NCBI RefSeq assembly: GCF_013255915.1
Contig: NZ_CP053896.1
Span: 3,472,001-3,536,000 of the forward strand
Source: Providencia rettgeri
GTDB taxonomy: Bacteria > Pseudomonadota > Gammaproteobacteria > Enterobacterales > Enterobacteriaceae
Direction of reading: 5' to 3'
DNA length: 64,000 bases
Part shown: one piece after another, positions 17,625 through 25,851 of the stretch
How the letters are laid out: the number at the start of each line of letters is the position of its first letter
Position numbering within the stretch: the stretch's first letter is position 1
Notes under the pieces: model-generated
Told to the model about the DNA's origin: nothing
The model's input: the letters and a program-made list of their open reading frames with translations, nothing else
Databases searched by the model: none
Position numbers and translations under genes: made by a program

Positions 17625-19551
17625 GAGTCTCTTCCTTATAACGTTCTAGCGCATCTTTTAAACGGGAATTTTGGTTTATTTGCTGGGTAACACCCTTGGT
17701 AAGTTTACTTTCAAGGGAAATAAATGTGGTATTGCGTTCGGCATTTAATTTGTAAGCGTCTTGATGATGCGTGAGCGCTTCAAATCGTTGTTTTGATGCG
17801 ACGTGTTTGGGGGTTTTCTCAGGAGAAACAGTAAAGAGTAACTGATTATTGATAATCGCTTGATATTGACTCCCCATAAAATGATCTAGCGGCATGGTGA
17901 TAATCGTGTCTAGATTGGGGTTATTACGCTGAGGAAATGTATCATCTAATCGTTGTTTATCAATGCCTAACGATTGTACCAGTCCGGTTTGTTCTTTCTG
18001 TAATTTATCATTTAATACGTTCGCTATATTTGGCACGAGATAAAATTTATATTCGCCATTCATGCGCCAGCGTTTTTTCCCGACAGTCACGCCAGTGTGC
18101 GTGTATTGTATTTCTTCACCAATTTGTCGGGCTTTAAAGAGACTGACTGGATTACCTTGGTGAGAATACACTTCACCAAAATCCGGTAGGCTTTTTTGCA
18201 ATGGAACGGTGGGAAGGGTGGCGACCGTCCAGAGTACGCCTAATGTGGTCCCTAATCCGCCGCCTATTTCGAAGAGCCAACTGTCCATATTGGTATCAAA
18301 CGGTACGCTGGTGACCGAGTCAGCGTCGTTGACGTGGCGGTAATGATTGAGTGAACTAAGTGATTTAGCCCCGCTGATGGTGAACACGCGAGGCATCCCG
18401 TAGGTGTAAAGCAGAGGATTGTTTTTTCTTAACTCAGAACTATGCAGCAAAGCTAGTGCTCCACCTAAACTATGACCGCAAATATATAATTTTTTATTAT
18501 CAACATCTTGTGATAAGTCTTTAATTTTATTTGTATTTTCTTTAAAATACTTTTCAACACATTGATAGGCTTCTAAAAAACCACGATGGACGTTAGATTT
18601 TCCTTCGGGGATTAATGTGGTTGGGCAAGGGATCGGTTGATACGTCGTATCGGTGAGAACACTCCGCAAACTGGCTGTTCCTCGCCATGCGACAATGATT
18701 TGAGTCTCATTTTCCACAAAAAAGAGTTTTGTATCATGATCGCCTTTTTGGTGATTTTCCGATTGAGTGACATCTAAAAATATCACTGGACGATAACGTT
18801 GGTTAAAGGGCACATCCGTCACAATAGCGGGGTAATCGTGACTGTCTTTAATCACAGGGGATTGAGACAAATCAAAACACTGCTGATAGAAAAAGGACGT
18901 GGTGGTATCCGGTGTGTTGATAAAATCCCGCATGTCTTCGGTTTTATCAGGATCAACCATGACCTCGTTTTTATACACAAGCAATGACATTAACCCTAAA
19001 TTATAAGCATTGACCATGTCATACTCTGGGGTGTGATTGAGAATTAACGACCAGGCTCTAAATGGACAGACTTCTATCACATGACGTTGGTTAAAATCTT
19101 CGCCCATCAACTTCAATCCGTTGAATTCATTTTCTTTCGGAAAATGATAATACGGCAGCCCAAAACGAGCGGATTCCCATTTATCGATATCCGGGGCTTT
19201 ATCGCATAATTCCCCGATAACCGCATACCGATAAGAATAGCCTTGTAATAGTGCATCCGGTTTGACGGTCGAGTGAGCCTCCCCTCGAAGGGTTCTCAGT
19301 GGGCGTTTTTCCATTTCATCGGTGAGTTTTTGAGACTCAATGGTCAATGTCGCCACCGTACGAGGTAAGTCTTCTTGCCTCAAATACCCTTGTGCATCAG
19401 TAACACCTTTTCTAATGACACCGTTGCGGACTTTTAAAGTGTACGCCATTTCTGCTAACGGTTGGTTAAATTCATCAACCAGCACGCATTCAATCCATGC
19501 CTTGCGCTTAGAACAATCTGCACAATAGGGGTCATTATACTGATACGGCAT
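17605..19551 (-). CDS. T6SS class 3 lipase effector 1 (TseL/Tle2-like)
   Basis: 648-residue effector. The N-terminal module (1-190) begins MPYQYNDPYCADCSKRKAWI. The lipase_3 core (about 275-470) has VAWRGTASL, GHSLGGAL (Ser 361), Asp in NDADSVTSVP (about 411) and His in YSHQGNPV (about 464). The order hcp-PAAR-vgrG-DUF4123-lipase-immunity parallels the Vibrio cholerae auxiliary cluster that encodes TseL and TsiV1. The start overlaps the end of the DUF4123 gene by 17 bases. The substrate is inferred to be membrane phospholipid. Confidence 0.85.
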   Translation of the reverse strand: MPYQYNDPYCADCSKRKAWIECVLVDEFNQPLAEMAYTLKVRNGVIRKGVTDAQGYLRQEDLPRTVATLTIESQKLTDEMEKRPLRTLRGEAHSTVKPDALLQGYSYRYAVIGELCDKAPDIDKWESARFGLPYYHFPKENEFNGLKLMGEDFNQRHVIEVCPFRAWSLILNHTPEYDMVNAYNLGLMSLLVYKNEVMVDPDKTEDMRDFINTPDTTTSFFYQQCFDLSQSPVIKDSHDYPAIVTDVPFNQRYRPVIFLDVTQSENHQKGDHDTKLFFVENETQIIVAWRGTASLRSVLTDTTYQPIPCPTTLIPEGKSNVHRGFLEAYQCVEKYFKENTNKIKDLSQDVDNKKLYICGHSLGGALALLHSSELRKNNPLLYTYGMPRVFTISGAKSLSSLNHYRHVNDADSVTSVPFDTNMDSWLFEIGGGLGTTLGVLWTVATLPTVPLQKSLPDFGEVYSHQGNPVSLFKARQIGEEIQYTHTGVTVGKKRWRMNGEYKFYLVPNIANVLNDKLQKEQTGLVQSLGIDKQRLDDTFPQRNNPNLDTIITMPLDHFMGSQYQAIINNQLLFTVSPEKTPKHVASKQRFEALTHHQDAYKLNAERNTTFISLESKLTKGVTQQINQNSRLKDALERYKEETHELPVS

Positions 19552-20395
19552 TGGTACTCCTTGTCATGTCGGGTAAATAGCCTTTTTCATCAAGGTAACG
19601 CAAAAACAAATCATCAAAGAGGTGAGCAGTGTCTAAGCGCTTTTGTTGGCACTCGTCCATCCATTCACGGATAAGCGCAATTAAACGCCCCTCTGGCTCA
19701 TCTAACGGGTCAGCTAAGGTCGGATGGTTTTCCCAAAATTGAATATAAAAATTATCAATCACATTAATATACGCCTGCTCTGAATTTCGCCAGACCTTAA
19801 TCAACGCTTCACTGAGAATATAATCAGCAGGGCTAATGAACGGCTCCGCATATGGGGGGCGCGAATAAATGGTATTTGTCTCCCCACACTCAATAAAGCA
19901 ATCCTCAATCGGCATCATCAAAAGTGACCAATCCCCTCTATCCAAATTGGGTAAAAGCGTACGCGCAATACGCGCATCAAAGAAGCGAAAAATGATTTTA
20001 TCCTCACCCATCAAGGCAAATTGGTATTTTTGCCAGTGGGTAATTTGGGTACGCCAATCCAATTGACTTTGATACGCCCAGCCCCAACTGGGGTCGCTGA
20101 AAGGCTCACTGTCTAACATTTTACCGAGGTGAAATAATTGTGACCGCTTGACTTTCACGAGCCATGGGCTCACCTCGACCAAATGTGCTAATGCCGTTCC
20201 GTGGTAAATCGGGAAGGCTTCCTCAATCCAATCATGGGCATAAAACCGTTTAACCGGATTGGGGTCTGATAGGGTATTAATCAAAAAATACACATCATTT
20301 TGTGGGGTAGCCGTTAACCAGGATAACCAGGTTAAGCATGGGGTCGAAATTGATGTTTGTGTGAGCATATGCTGTTGTATAAGTGTCTGTGGCAT
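19535..20395 (-). CDS. DUF4123 T6SS adaptor/chaperone (Tap-like)
   Basis: 286 residues with the DUF4123 pattern: YFLINTLSDPNPVKRFYAHD near the start, HLVEVSPWLVKV, and WGWAYQSQLDWRTQITHWQKYQF followed by FRFFDARIARTLLP. DUF4123 proteins load a specific effector onto VgrG before firing. The ATG overlaps the vgrG stop (TAATG) and its 3' end overlaps lipase 1, placing it as the adaptor for that lipase and perhaps also lipase 2, which shares the same N-terminal module. Confidence 0.9.
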   Translation of the reverse strand: MPQTLIQQHMLTQTSISTPCLTWLSWLTATPQNDVYFLINTLSDPNPVKRFYAHDWIEEAFPIYHGTALAHLVEVSPWLVKVKRSQLFHLGKMLDSEPFSDPSWGWAYQSQLDWRTQITHWQKYQFALMGEDKIIFRFFDARIARTLLPNLDRGDWSLLMMPIEDCFIECGETNTIYSRPPYAEPFISPADYILSEALIKVWRNSEQAYINVIDNFYIQFWENHPTLADPLDEPEGRLIALIREWMDECQQKRLDTAHLFDDLFLRYLDEKGYLPDMTRSTNAVSV

Positions 20396-22368
20396 TACTC
20401 ATCCTCACTCGGCTTCACGGTTAATCCCCCCGCTTGCTGCGCTGCCATGGCACAGTATTTTTTGACGGGGTACGGTGGCAGTTCAAACGGTGCGACGCCT
20501 TCTGGCAATTCCAAAGCAACTGGGGCGCCACTGCCTGCACTGCCACCACCGACCACCATATCGCTAGAAGTAAATATCGTGCCGGGGGTAATACGAATAA
20601 AACTGCCCCCCACTTTCAATGTGATTTCCGTATTCGCTTCCAGAACGATTTTCCCGCCACTGACTAAATGGGTTTGTTGACTACTTTCATGCACCGTTTT
20701 CCCGTCAACTTGTGTCTGCTGGTCACCTTCGATATGCAAAGAGGCATTGCCTGTAATATTTTCTTTTTGGCTGCCTTTAAGGACTAAGTGCTCATTGCCC
20801 GCAATTTCTGTAAATCGGTCATTATCAATACGATGTTTAGCGTCATGCTGAACATGCCAATGCGTATCGTGTTCAATGTGCACATTCATGTCGCGCTGGG
20901 CATGGAAATAAATTTCCTCTTGGCCGGCTCTGTCTTCAAAACGTAACTCGTTAAAACCATCCCCTTTGTGGGTTTTGGTTTTAAACGTAGTGCGGGTCAT
21001 CTCATCAGGGAGATTTAACGGCGGTGCATTGCGCCCATTATAAGTACATCCCGTGATAATCGGCCTATCAATATCCCCATTTAGATAGCTGACAAGCACT
21101 TCCTGACCGATTCTGGGTATCGCCATAAACCCATATCCATCCCCATTCCAACCTTGTGCGACACGTACCCAGCAAGAGCTGCTTAAATCAGGTTCACGAT
21201 ATCGGTCCCAGTGAAAATAGATTTTCACTGCCCCGTCTTTGTTCGTGTAAATTTCTTCCCCATCCGGCCCAACCACCGTCGCCAATTCATCACCATCTGC
21301 AATAGGTTTATGAATAAACGGCGGGCGCCAATCTAGCTCACTCGGAATAAAAGTCAGTTGATTGGATAAAGTCGTACCTTCGCCACCACTGTTATCTGCT
21401 AAAGGTTGGACTCCGTGATGAGAAACCGACACCACTTGCCAAGGGCGGTTCATATCAAGGCTCGGGTGGGATGACAACGAGAAAATTTTACCCGGCATCA
21501 AAGCAAAGCAGTTAGTGGTCGCACTACCTACACAACGGTATTGCTGACTCCCTTCATGACGAAGTGCCGTAAAGCGGTCTGCATCCTCTTGGGTTTGAAA
21601 ACGTCCATAACTTTCGTAAAAGGGGTGCTGGCCATGGATATCCCCTTTTATTTCATGTTCTAATGGGTAAGAGGGGCGCTCAGGATTGTAATCCTTATAG
21701 AGGGTTTTGCCCGATAGCAACGACTCGCGATAGCGCCAGTGATACGCCGTATGGTCATGGGTATCGGTATCGTATTGGGGGTTATACACCAAATCAATTC
21801 CCGCAGTCACCCCTAAATGAGAATCGCTGTAAAACAGCTGAGGCTCTCGTCCTGTATCCTCAAACCAAAAACTAATCCCTTCCTCAGCGGCTAAGCGACA
21901 AAAAAATTGGTAGTTGGATTCACGTTTCTGCGTGATGTAATCGCGTTGTGGGTAAGGCGTTTTTGCGTAAAACTTGCAACTTGCTTTAATGTGCGATTCT
22001 GACAACAACTGTTGAAGCAAATCCGGCACGGTCATCCGACGAAAAATGCGACTATTTTGCCCTAATGACATGACCCAAATTTCAGGACGAATAATAAAAT
22101 GATACCACGTTCGATTACCGTCCGTATTTTGTTGCTCTGCGCTGGCTAATAACCCGCGTACAGTGCGTACTGGTTTACCATTGCGCGTCACAGTTAATGA
22201 ACAAGCAAACCCCAACATGTCATCAAACGGAATGGAAGGAAGTGCACTGACGGCAGTGAGCGATAAGGTGAACAACTCTGACAAGTGCTCTGTCAGTTGA
22301 AACTCAGTCACCGCAAACGTATCGGGTGGCACACCTTTAAATTGACAGGTAAAAACCAATCCATCCAT
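20395..22368 (-). CDS. vgrG: Type VI secretion spike protein VgrG
   Basis: 657-residue T6SS spike. The N-terminal gp27-like part includes FRRMTVPDLLQQLL and YITQKRESNYQFFCRLAAEEGISFWFE. The gp5-like needle has WVRVAQGWNGDGYGFMAIPRIGQEVLVSYLNGDIDRPIITGCTYN-type sequence and a repetitive beta-helix (HDTHWHVQHDAKHRIDNDRF region). The C-terminus is only about 80 residues beyond the needle, with no fused toxin, unlike V. cholerae VgrG1, so its cargo is the separate lipases. Confidence 0.97.
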   Translation of the reverse strand: MDGLVFTCQFKGVPPDTFAVTEFQLTEHLSELFTLSLTAVSALPSIPFDDMLGFACSLTVTRNGKPVRTVRGLLASAEQQNTDGNRTWYHFIIRPEIWVMSLGQNSRIFRRMTVPDLLQQLLSESHIKASCKFYAKTPYPQRDYITQKRESNYQFFCRLAAEEGISFWFEDTGREPQLFYSDSHLGVTAGIDLVYNPQYDTDTHDHTAYHWRYRESLLSGKTLYKDYNPERPSYPLEHEIKGDIHGQHPFYESYGRFQTQEDADRFTALRHEGSQQYRCVGSATTNCFALMPGKIFSLSSHPSLDMNRPWQVVSVSHHGVQPLADNSGGEGTTLSNQLTFIPSELDWRPPFIHKPIADGDELATVVGPDGEEIYTNKDGAVKIYFHWDRYREPDLSSSCWVRVAQGWNGDGYGFMAIPRIGQEVLVSYLNGDIDRPIITGCTYNGRNAPPLNLPDEMTRTTFKTKTHKGDGFNELRFEDRAGQEEIYFHAQRDMNVHIEHDTHWHVQHDAKHRIDNDRFTEIAGNEHLVLKGSQKENITGNASLHIEGDQQTQVDGKTVHESSQQTHLVSGGKIVLEANTEITLKVGGSFIRITPGTIFTSSDMVVGGGSAGSGAPVALELPEGVAPFELPPYPVKKYCAMAAQQAGGLTVKPSEDE

Positions 22369-22402
22369 ACCGAAATACCTTTATAAATTCAACAGAAAAA
22401 AC

Positions 22403-22678
22403 TCAACACACCAAGCGATTAGCCCCGTAGGGACAGCCACATTGCACAATCGAACCTTCAACGGCAACACGACATCCATGCAATATCATGCCTTCCTCTC
22501 CCGTTACCAACGTCCCCTCTTTTTTACAGTGTGGGCAACGTGTGGTTTTATCACCGACCCGTAATACACGAGTGCCATCATTGGTAACCGTTGAGATACT
22601 GGCTAGGCAAGTTGCCCCTGTGGTCGTTTTGTCTTGATGTAACCCGACTTTTTTTCCTTGCACGGTGGTTCTTGCCAT
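22403..22678 (-). CDS. PAAR-domain protein, upstream copy
   Basis: 91-residue PAAR protein, MARTTVQGKKVGLHQDKTTT at its start and Cys pairs in RCPHCKKEG and VQCGCPYG. It lies between hcp and vgrG, the usual place for a spike tip. The ATG at 22678 has a strong GGGAGGG site; the longer frame to 22714 lacks one. It differs from the PAAR protein at 11463-11732 in length and cysteines, so the two are not simple duplicates. Confidence 0.88.
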   Translation of the reverse strand: MARTTVQGKKVGLHQDKTTTGATCLASISTVTNDGTRVLRVGDKTTRCPHCKKEGTLVTGEEGMILHGCRVAVEGSIVQCGCPYGANRLVC

Positions 22679-22751
22679 GCAAACCCTCCCACGTAAAATG
22701 CGCGAGCCACACAAAAGTCATCACTCACGCATTAGAATAGGCGATTATCAA

Positions 22752-23270
22752 TTACGCTTCGAGCGGCGCACGCCAATCATCGGCACCTGATGTGCCTGCA
22801 ACAGTGTGCTCCCAGTCTACTTTACGGTAAGACAGAGACACTTCGATAAGCTGCGTAAAATCCGCTTTCGCCGGGTCTTGGCAGTGTGGCATTTGGCAGT
22901 CGATATTAACAATGGTCGCATCCGTTAACGTGGTGGTGAAGAAATGCTCTTGTTTGCCTTCTACTGATGTACGGTACCATTTCAATTCCACTTTCGGCAG
23001 CATTTCACCTGACGCTAAGGCGTTATACAGCAGTGGTACGGCTTTATTTAACGCCACGGTGAAACGGAACGGCTTGTGCGCACGTTGGCCTGAAGGCTGG
23101 CCGGATTGTGGGTCTGTCGGTACAGTCACAACGTGAGAAAACTCTTGCACTAACATTTGGTCTTCATGACCTTGCACATAGATGTTACCCACTGAATCGG
23201 CAGTAAATGCACCGGCAGTGATGTTGCCTTGGGTTTTTCCTTCAATGGAAATATAACATGGAGTTGGCAT
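22752..23270 (-). CDS. hcp: Hcp, type VI secretion tube protein
   Basis: 172-residue tube protein that stacks in hexameric rings and is secreted. MPTPCYISIEGKTQGNITAG, VVTVPTDPQSGQPSGQRAHKPF and SGADDWRAPLEA are almost the V. cholerae Hcp sequence. The ATG at 23270 with AAAGGA is chosen over an upstream ATG at 23297 that adds nine foreign residues. It is the first gene of the auxiliary T6SS module. Confidence 0.97.
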   Translation of the reverse strand: MPTPCYISIEGKTQGNITAGAFTADSVGNIYVQGHEDQMLVQEFSHVVTVPTDPQSGQPSGQRAHKPFRFTVALNKAVPLLYNALASGEMLPKVELKWYRTSVEGKQEHFFTTTLTDATIVNIDCQMPHCQDPAKADFTQLIEVSLSYRKVDWEHTVAGTSGADDWRAPLEA

Positions 23271-23837
23271 AGCGATATCCTTTATCCAGAATGACAAATT
23301 GGGTTAAGTCGAAATAATTATCGATTAATTTCCGTCATCTCAGCCAGTGCGCACGGTAAGATTTGAGTTAAGGATAATAAAAGCTTATGAATGGACTGTA
23401 AACCGGAGGGCCAGTTTGTATCTCTCTAGGATAAGTGACTTAGCGTAAACGGGTTGAAATATCGCTATATAATTCCAGAAAAACACCAAAAACGAATCAT
23501 AACAAAACAATCATCGAGCAAAAAATAGACCAAACTGCGATAAGCCCAGTAAGTTCTAATGTACATAGAAATAAACTATGTAACCAAATATTTCAGCTTA
23601 AGAGGTTATCGCAACCACATGATTTAAAATAAATAAAATAGAAAATTTAAGCCATCTTCACTGACAGTGAAATTATCGGCCTAATTTTATAGTGTATTTA
23701 ACTATTTATCATGAAATTACTAGTGATTAATATTGATAAATATGCTAACCAACTGTAAGTTTTACGTTTTTCCTGTGTGACATAGGAGCGGTACAATAAT
23801 TTAGCAAGAAAGCACTATATTAAAGAATAATAGTAAA

Positions 23838-23880
23838 AAAACAAAGGGATACTTATCTAAGCTTATGATAAGTATCCCTC
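23838..23880 (-). terminator. Rho-independent terminator, minus strand (ybgI side)
   Basis: Perfect 12-bp stem GGGATACTTATC / GATAAGTATCCC with a 9-base loop. On the minus strand it is followed by TTTGTTTTTTT. It lies about 245 bases past the ybgI stop, and the ERIC element and an ERIC half occupy the space between, which suggests that the repeats were inserted inside the ybgI 3' untranslated region. Confidence 0.8.
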
Positions 23881-23918
23881 ATATTGATAATACGTTCAAA
23901 TATCAAACTAAATCTTAG

Positions 23919-23970
23919 GTACATACATATTAAGTGAAGCCAACACCGCCACCGCTCGAATAAAACGAAA
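23919..23970. repeat. Degenerate right half of an ERIC element
   Basis: Contains TAAGTGAAGCCAACACCGCC and then ACCGCTCGAATAAAACGA, matching the right end of the ERIC at 59206-59331 (AAGCGAAGCCAACAACGCCA, then CAGCACGAAGTATGACGA) with substitutions. No left half is seen. Confidence 0.5.
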
Positions 23971-24000
23971 ATTTAATTCTATAAATATATTATTAATCCA

Positions 24001-24123
24001 TCTTCTATGCTTTTCGAATCACAGCTAGGCGGCAAGAGAGCGAAGCCCTAGGAGCATACATAAGTATGTGACTAGGGTTCGTGAATGCAGCCAACAACGC
24101 TGTGGTTTGAAAGGCGACGAAGA
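24001..24123. repeat. ERIC element (enterobacterial repetitive intergenic consensus)
   Basis: About 123 bases with the ERIC core GGAGCATACATAAGTATGTG, the GCTAGGCGGCAAG left segment and the GCAGCCAACAACGCTG right segment. It is an imperfect palindrome and abuts the TAA stop of ybgI directly. Confidence 0.9.
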
Positions 24124-24867
24124 TTAGGCAGGGTTATCGATATCGACAAACTCTGCATCTAACCCCTGCTCATCGACTAACCACTGAGTCAACGCCTTGA
24201 TCCCATAACGCTCCGTTGCGTGATGCCCTGCACTGTAGAAATGGATCCCCATTTCTCTTGCTATATGAATTGTTTGCTCGGAAACTTCCCCTGTTACAAA
24301 GGCATCTACGCCAAATTCCGCCGCTTGTAGGATGAAACCTTGCCCTCCTCCTGTACACCATGCAATTTGGCGAATTTCTTCTTTTGCATTATCACCACAA
24401 TGAAGAACTTTACGGCCAAGGCGAGTTTCTAAGCGAGACGTTAATTCTGAAGGTGTAATGGGTTGATCAAAAAAACCAAATGGCATTAATGGGTCAATTT
24501 GGCCGTTCACCTGCACCCCCATAATATAGGCAAGCTGAGTATTATTACCTAGTTGGTGATGTGCATCTAATGGGAGGTGATAACCATATAGGTTGATATC
24601 ATTCGCTAATAATGTTTTTAAGCGATTTCTCTTCATGCCTTTGATAATGGCTGGCTCATTTTTCCAAAAATAGCCATGATGAACAATGACGGCATCAGCT
24701 TTCTTTTCAACAGCAACATCCAGCAATGCTTGGCAAGCTGTCACCCCTGTGATGATTTTATGTACATGGGGTCGCCCTTCAACTTGCAATCCATTCGGTG
24801 CAAAATCTTGGAACTCACTAACTTTCAATTCTTCATTAATGATTTCTTCTAATCTTAAATTATGCAT
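24124..24867 (-). CDS. ybgI: NIF3-family metal-binding protein YbgI
   Basis: 247 residues, the length of E. coli YbgI. NIF3 proteins are hexameric and bind two metal ions; a general enzymatic role is not agreed. Metal-ligand segments are visible: VIVHHGYFW, YGYHLPLDAH and HFYSAGHHATERYG. GGGQG and TGEVSEQ are also conserved. The stop codon touches an ERIC element. Confidence 0.95.
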   Translation of the reverse strand: MHNLRLEEIINEELKVSEFQDFAPNGLQVEGRPHVHKIITGVTACQALLDVAVEKKADAVIVHHGYFWKNEPAIIKGMKRNRLKTLLANDINLYGYHLPLDAHHQLGNNTQLAYIMGVQVNGQIDPLMPFGFFDQPITPSELTSRLETRLGRKVLHCGDNAKEEIRQIAWCTGGGQGFILQAAEFGVDAFVTGEVSEQTIHIAREMGIHFYSAGHHATERYGIKALTQWLVDEQGLDAEFVDIDNPA

Positions 24868-25101
24868 TATGTTGTCCTTTTTACTGCACAGCTAAACGGT
24901 TTATCCACCAGTTTGAACGTAATTGACTGATAATCAATAAGCATAAACGGAAACATAATTTTTTTCTGTGTTATTTAAAGCAAATCGAGGGCATTAATCG
25001 ATAAAAATTCAGCTGGATAGTAAATGAAAGTAAGAAAATAAAAAAACAAAACCCCCACAATTCAACATCGTAGGGGTTATTACTCGCCATTAAGTACTAA
25101 A

Positions 25102-25308
25102 TTAGCGGTGGCTTTCCAGCGTTGTCTCTGAACGTTCTAGCCAAACCGGTTTATCACTGGTTTTTGCCCAAACTTTATGTAAATGGCTATAAAACTTTGC
25201 TCTTTTTGGATAAAAAACCATAACCGGAAACGCAATAATGCCAGCTGTTACAGCAGCAGTGCGGCGTGCAAGTACCTGATTACGGGAATATTCGCGATAT
25301 GTGGACAT
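25102..25308 (-). CDS. ybfA: YbfA family small membrane protein
   Basis: 68 residues: MSTYREYSRNQVLARRT, one hydrophobic helix (about 17-33), then RAKFYSHLHKVWAKTSDKPVW, almost identical to the E. coli YbfA motif. A strong AAGGAGG site precedes the ATG. As in E. coli it is divergent from the kdp operon. Function unknown. Confidence 0.9.
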   Translation of the reverse strand: MSTYREYSRNQVLARRTAAVTAGIIAFPVMVFYPKRAKFYSHLHKVWAKTSDKPVWLERSETTLESHR

Positions 25309-25760
25309 CGGTATCCTCCTTCAGTTGCCACTTTATTTGTCGATTCCAGCTTTGCTCTACCATTCCCCATTAACACACATTTCCCATTAACACAGTAGTA
25401 AAGAGCGACTAAAACCGAACAGATAATATGAAATATATTGACTGTAGATAGGATATCGCAAATTGTGTAATAAAACTACTCATCTGACCACTTAATGTGT
25501 AAATTTTTCTAAAAAATCTGTTCATTCCGTATTTTTATTACATTTTTTAACCAATTAATGTTTTATTGGTACATTTAAATTACAATTATTTAACAAGTAA
25601 ATTAATAAAACCACACGCCACTTTCTCTATTAAGCACTCTCTTCTTGCTCGATAAATAACCATTTTTATACTTTTTTTACACCCTACCCGTGATTTTTAT
25701 CAGCTTCTTTACAACGAACTCTTTAGCCTTATCTCATGGAAATAATAAGGAGAAAATACT
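25309..25760. other. ybfA-kdpF divergent intergenic region
   Basis: About 450 AT-rich bases. The only recognised element is the KdpE box at 25665-25690. The rest (25309-25660) holds no evident gene or repeat. Confidence 0.6.
25665..25690. promoter_or_regulatory. KdpE-binding box upstream of kdpFABC
   Basis: TTTATACTTTTTTTACACCC followed by TACCCG differs by only two bases from the E. coli KdpE site as I recall it (TTTATA-N4-TTTACA core followed by a CCCGCCCG tail). It lies about 70 bases before the kdpF start, consistent with activation by phosphorylated KdpE under K+ limitation. Confidence 0.85.
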
Positions 25761-25850
25761 GTGTCATTACTTTCCATTATTGGGGCAGTTCTCGTTGTTT
25801 TACTGCTGGCGTATCTGATTTATGCCCTGCTTAACGCGGAGGATTTCTGA
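25761..25850 (+). CDS. kdpF: KdpF, small subunit of the K+-transporting ATPase
   Basis: 29-residue single-helix peptide reading [20 protein letters not shown] then YALLNAEDF, like E. coli KdpF. It starts with GTG after AAGGAG. It stabilises the KdpFABC complex in the inner membrane. The kdpA ATG follows one base after its stop, and its last codons carry the kdpA ribosome-binding site (GGAGGA). Confidence 0.9.
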   Translation: MSLLSIIGAVLVVLLLAYLIYALLNAEDF

Positions 25851-25851
25851 T

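Larger units (their letters stand above)
23271..24000. other. Intergenic region upstream of hcp
   Basis: About 730 AT-rich bases with no credible gene. It should contain the promoter of the hcp operon (not assigned). It also contains a minus-strand terminator at 23838-23880, belonging to ybgI, and a degenerate ERIC half at 23919-23970. Confidence 0.6.

Noticed and set aside
11463-23270. Prophage tail module instead of T6SS
   Set aside because: Hcp, PAAR and VgrG resemble tail proteins, but DUF4123, lipases and immunity lipoproteins with no capsid, tape-measure or integrase genes fit T6SS.
23838-24123. CRISPR-like repeat structure near ybgI
   Set aside because: The repeats are ERIC elements and a terminator hairpin; there are no regularly spaced short repeats with unique spacers.
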